Assembly (NCBI GenBank): GCA_902796865.1 | Contig: CADBQZ010000245.1 | Location: forward strand, 1-7,285 | From: an uncultured Ruminococcus sp. | Lineage (GTDB): Bacteria > Bacillota > Clostridia > Oscillospirales > Ruminococcaceae | DNA length: 7,285 nt | Direction of reading: 5' to 3' | Shown: positions 5,987-7,285 of the stretch, in pieces | Position numbering within the stretch: the stretch's first letter is position 1 | How the letters are laid out: each line of letters starts with the position of its first letter | Notes under the pieces: model-generated | What the model was told of the DNA's origin: nothing | Database searches by the model: none | Seen by the model: the letters and a program-made list of their open reading frames with translations, nothing else | Position numbers and translations under genes: made by a program

Positions 5987-6973
5987 ATGGATATTTTAGT
6001 TCTTGCAAAAGAGATAATAAACGGCAGAAGATTAAAAAGGGGAGAGGAAATGAGCTTCTTTTTGGAATGCGAGCTTGATCCTCTTTGTAATGGTGCAGAT
6101 ATGATACGAAGTGCGCTTTGCGGAGACCATGTTGACCTTTGCAGCATCATAAACGGAAAAAGCGGAAGATGCTCGGAAAATTGCCGGTTCTGCGCCCAGT
6201 CAGCTAATCATTGTACAGGTATCGAAGAATACGATTTTCTTGATAAGGAACGAATTTTAAAGGAATGTCTTCACAATGAAAACAGAGGCGTACACCGCTT
6301 TTCGATAGTTACTGCCGGAAGGACACTTAATGATAAAGATTATAAGAACGCTGTTTTGGCATATAAGTATCTTCACGGGAACAGCAGAATGAAGCTTTGT
6401 GCTTCTCACGGACTGCTTACGAAGGAACAGCTTGAAGGGCTGAGGGCAAGCGGCGTTACTTCATATCACTGCAATATAGAAACATCAGAAAGAAATTTTC
6501 CTAATATCTGTACAACTCACACATATTGTGATAAAATAGAATGTATAAAGAGAGCGAAGAAAGCAGGATTAAAAGTTTGTTCCGGAGGCATAATCGGAAT
6601 GGGTGAAACAGCAGAGGACAGGCTTGATATGGCTTTAAGCCTTTCTGAACTCGGCGTAAACTCCATACCGATAAATGCGCTTATGCCGATAAAGGGAACA
6701 CCGTTTGAGACCCTGGAACGTATATCGGAAAATGATATACTAAGAACGGTGGCAATATTCAGATACCTGAATCCTACGGCATATATACGTCTTGCTGCCG
6801 GCAGAGATCTTATGAAAAATGCAGGTGAACGTGCTTTCCATTCGGGCGTGAATGCAACTATTACGGGAGATATGCTTACCACGTCGGGTAATGATATAAA
6901 AAGCGATATAGAAATGTTGGATCGTCTGGGTTTTGATATCAAAAGAAAAGATGACGATCAGGATACAGTATAA
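5987..6973 (+). CDS. bioB: Biotin synthase, radical SAM enzyme (probably the auxiliary 4Fe-5S cluster type)
   Basis: BioB inserts sulfur into dethiobiotin to form biotin, using S-adenosylmethionine radicals. The 328-residue protein has the radical SAM motif C62-x3-C66-x2-C69 in GRCSENCRFCAQS. Further blocks are LCASHG (C138), YHCNIETS (160-167), NICTTHTY (173-180), KVCSGGIIGMGE (C198), INALMPIKGTPFE and YIRLAAGRDLM (Arg268). By alignment with E. coli BioB by eye, Cys128, Cys188 and Arg260 are kept as Cys138, Cys198 and Arg268. Cys97, a ligand of the sacrificial [2Fe-2S] cluster, is replaced by Ser106 (HRFSIVTAGR). That and the LCSIINGKSGRCSENC block fit the anaerobe BioB type. The start at 5987 has AAGGAG six bases upstream and gives the typical LAKEIINGRRLKRGE N-terminus. 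An internal ATG at 6050 with its own GGGGAG is less likely. It is the third gene of the BirA-controlled operon. Confidence 0.95.
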   Translation: MDILVLAKEIINGRRLKRGEEMSFFLECELDPLCNGADMIRSALCGDHVDLCSIINGKSGRCSENCRFCAQSANHCTGIEEYDFLDKERILKECLHNENRGVHRFSIVTAGRTLNDKDYKNAVLAYKYLHGNSRMKLCASHGLLTKEQLEGLRASGVTSYHCNIETSERNFPNICTTHTYCDKIECIKRAKKAGLKVCSGGIIGMGETAEDRLDMALSLSELGVNSIPINALMPIKGTPFETLERISENDILRTVAIFRYLNPTAYIRLAAGRDLMKNAGERAFHSGVNATITGDMLTTSGNDIKSDIEMLDRLGFDIKRKDDDQDTV

Positions 6974-6991
6974 AATAAAAGGAGTTTTTGT

Positions 6992-7285
6992 ATGTCTGTT
7001 TTTCCAGAATATGTAACAGAAGTACTTGATAAGCTTAAAAGCAGCGGTTGTCAGGCGTATGCCGTAGGCGGCTGTGTACGTGATATTATAATGGGACGTG
7101 TGCCGCATGATTATGATATAACAACGAATGCAGTCCCGGAGCGTATAAAGCAGATATTCAGTAACAGCAGAATAGTTACTGCCGGTGAAAAGCATGGAAC
7201 GATAGGCGTTGTATCCGGCGGACATATGACGGAGATAACGGCATATCGTATAGACGGAGAATATACTGACAGCAGGCGTCCGGAC
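6992..7285 (+). CDS. cca: CCA tRNA nucleotidyltransferase, N-terminal part (runs off the right edge)
   Basis: This enzyme adds or repairs the 3' CCA end of tRNAs from CTP and ATP without a template. Only the first 98 residues are present and the frame is open at the window end. They carry the class II nucleotidyltransferase head: AYAVGGCVRD (22-31, nucleotide-binding GG-x-VRD), HDYDITT (39-45) with metal-binding Asp40 and Asp42, AVPERIKQIF, GEKHGTIGVV and finally TEITAYRIDGEYTDSRRPD, the start of the RRPD motif. The ATG at 6992 has AAAGGAG with a 7-base spacer. It begins 18 bases after the bioB stop with no terminator between, so it is probably co-transcribed with the biotin genes. Poly(A) polymerase I shares this head and cannot be fully excluded from a fragment, but in Firmicutes CCA-adding enzyme is the expected member. 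Confidence 0.93.
   Translation, partial: MSVFPEYVTEVLDKLKSSGCQAYAVGGCVRDIIMGRVPHDYDITTNAVPERIKQIFSNSRIVTAGEKHGTIGVVSGGHMTEITAYRIDGEYTDSRRPD

Noticed and set aside
6050..6052. Internal ATG of bioB as the true start
   Set aside because: It has a GGGGAG-like site, but the upstream start has a better AAGGAG and gives the N-terminal helix normal for BioB.
6740..7225. Minus-strand open frame across the bioB end and cca start
   Set aside because: It spans two well-recognised genes on the other strand and reads as compositional shadow.

Overview
The window looks like chromosomal DNA from an anaerobic, endospore-forming Clostridium-class Firmicute, most like the gut Ruminococcaceae/Oscillospiraceae or Lachnospiraceae. 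The reasons are spoIVA and sipL, strong AGGAGG-type ribosome binding sites, A+T-rich intergenic DNA with TTGACA/TATAAT promoters, and a biotin synthase of the anaerobe type. This placement comes from gene content and protein style, not from a marker gene.

Left third, minus strand: the first ~260 bases hold a broken middle piece of a bacteriocin-type (NHLM-like) ABC transporter membrane domain, with a frameshift, an in-frame TAG and no 5' part. Upstream of it on the same strand lie two spore-coat genes in a tight operon, sipL then spoIVA (36-base gap). SpoIVA is the ATPase that polymerises into the basement layer of the coat. SipL is the LysM/SPOCS protein that binds SpoIVA in clostridia. A weak sigma-E-like promoter precedes sipL.

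Middle, plus strand: a divergent 206-base intergenic region carries back-to-back promoters and leads into a water-selective AqpZ-type aquaporin gene, which ends at a strong intrinsic terminator.

Right half, plus strand: a biotin operon, birA-bioY-bioB, continues 18 bases later into cca, which runs off the right edge. The birA promoter is a near-ideal sigma-A promoter whose -35 box lies inside a two-part BirA operator (TTGTAAACG - 14 bases - GGTTGACAA). This suggests an autoregulated circuit: BirA senses biotin, attaches it to carboxylases and represses its own operon, BioY imports biotin, and BioB makes biotin from dethiobiotin. The rest of the pathway (bioA, bioD, bioF, bioW) is not in the window. 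BioB lacks one cysteine ligand of the classical [2Fe-2S] cluster and is rich in other cysteines, which points to the alternative auxiliary-cluster type.

I see no RNA genes, CRISPR array, insertion sequence or clearly novel multi-gene system. The points most worth a second look are the BioB type, the BirA operator and promoter overlap, the sipL-spoIVA pairing and the transporter remnant.
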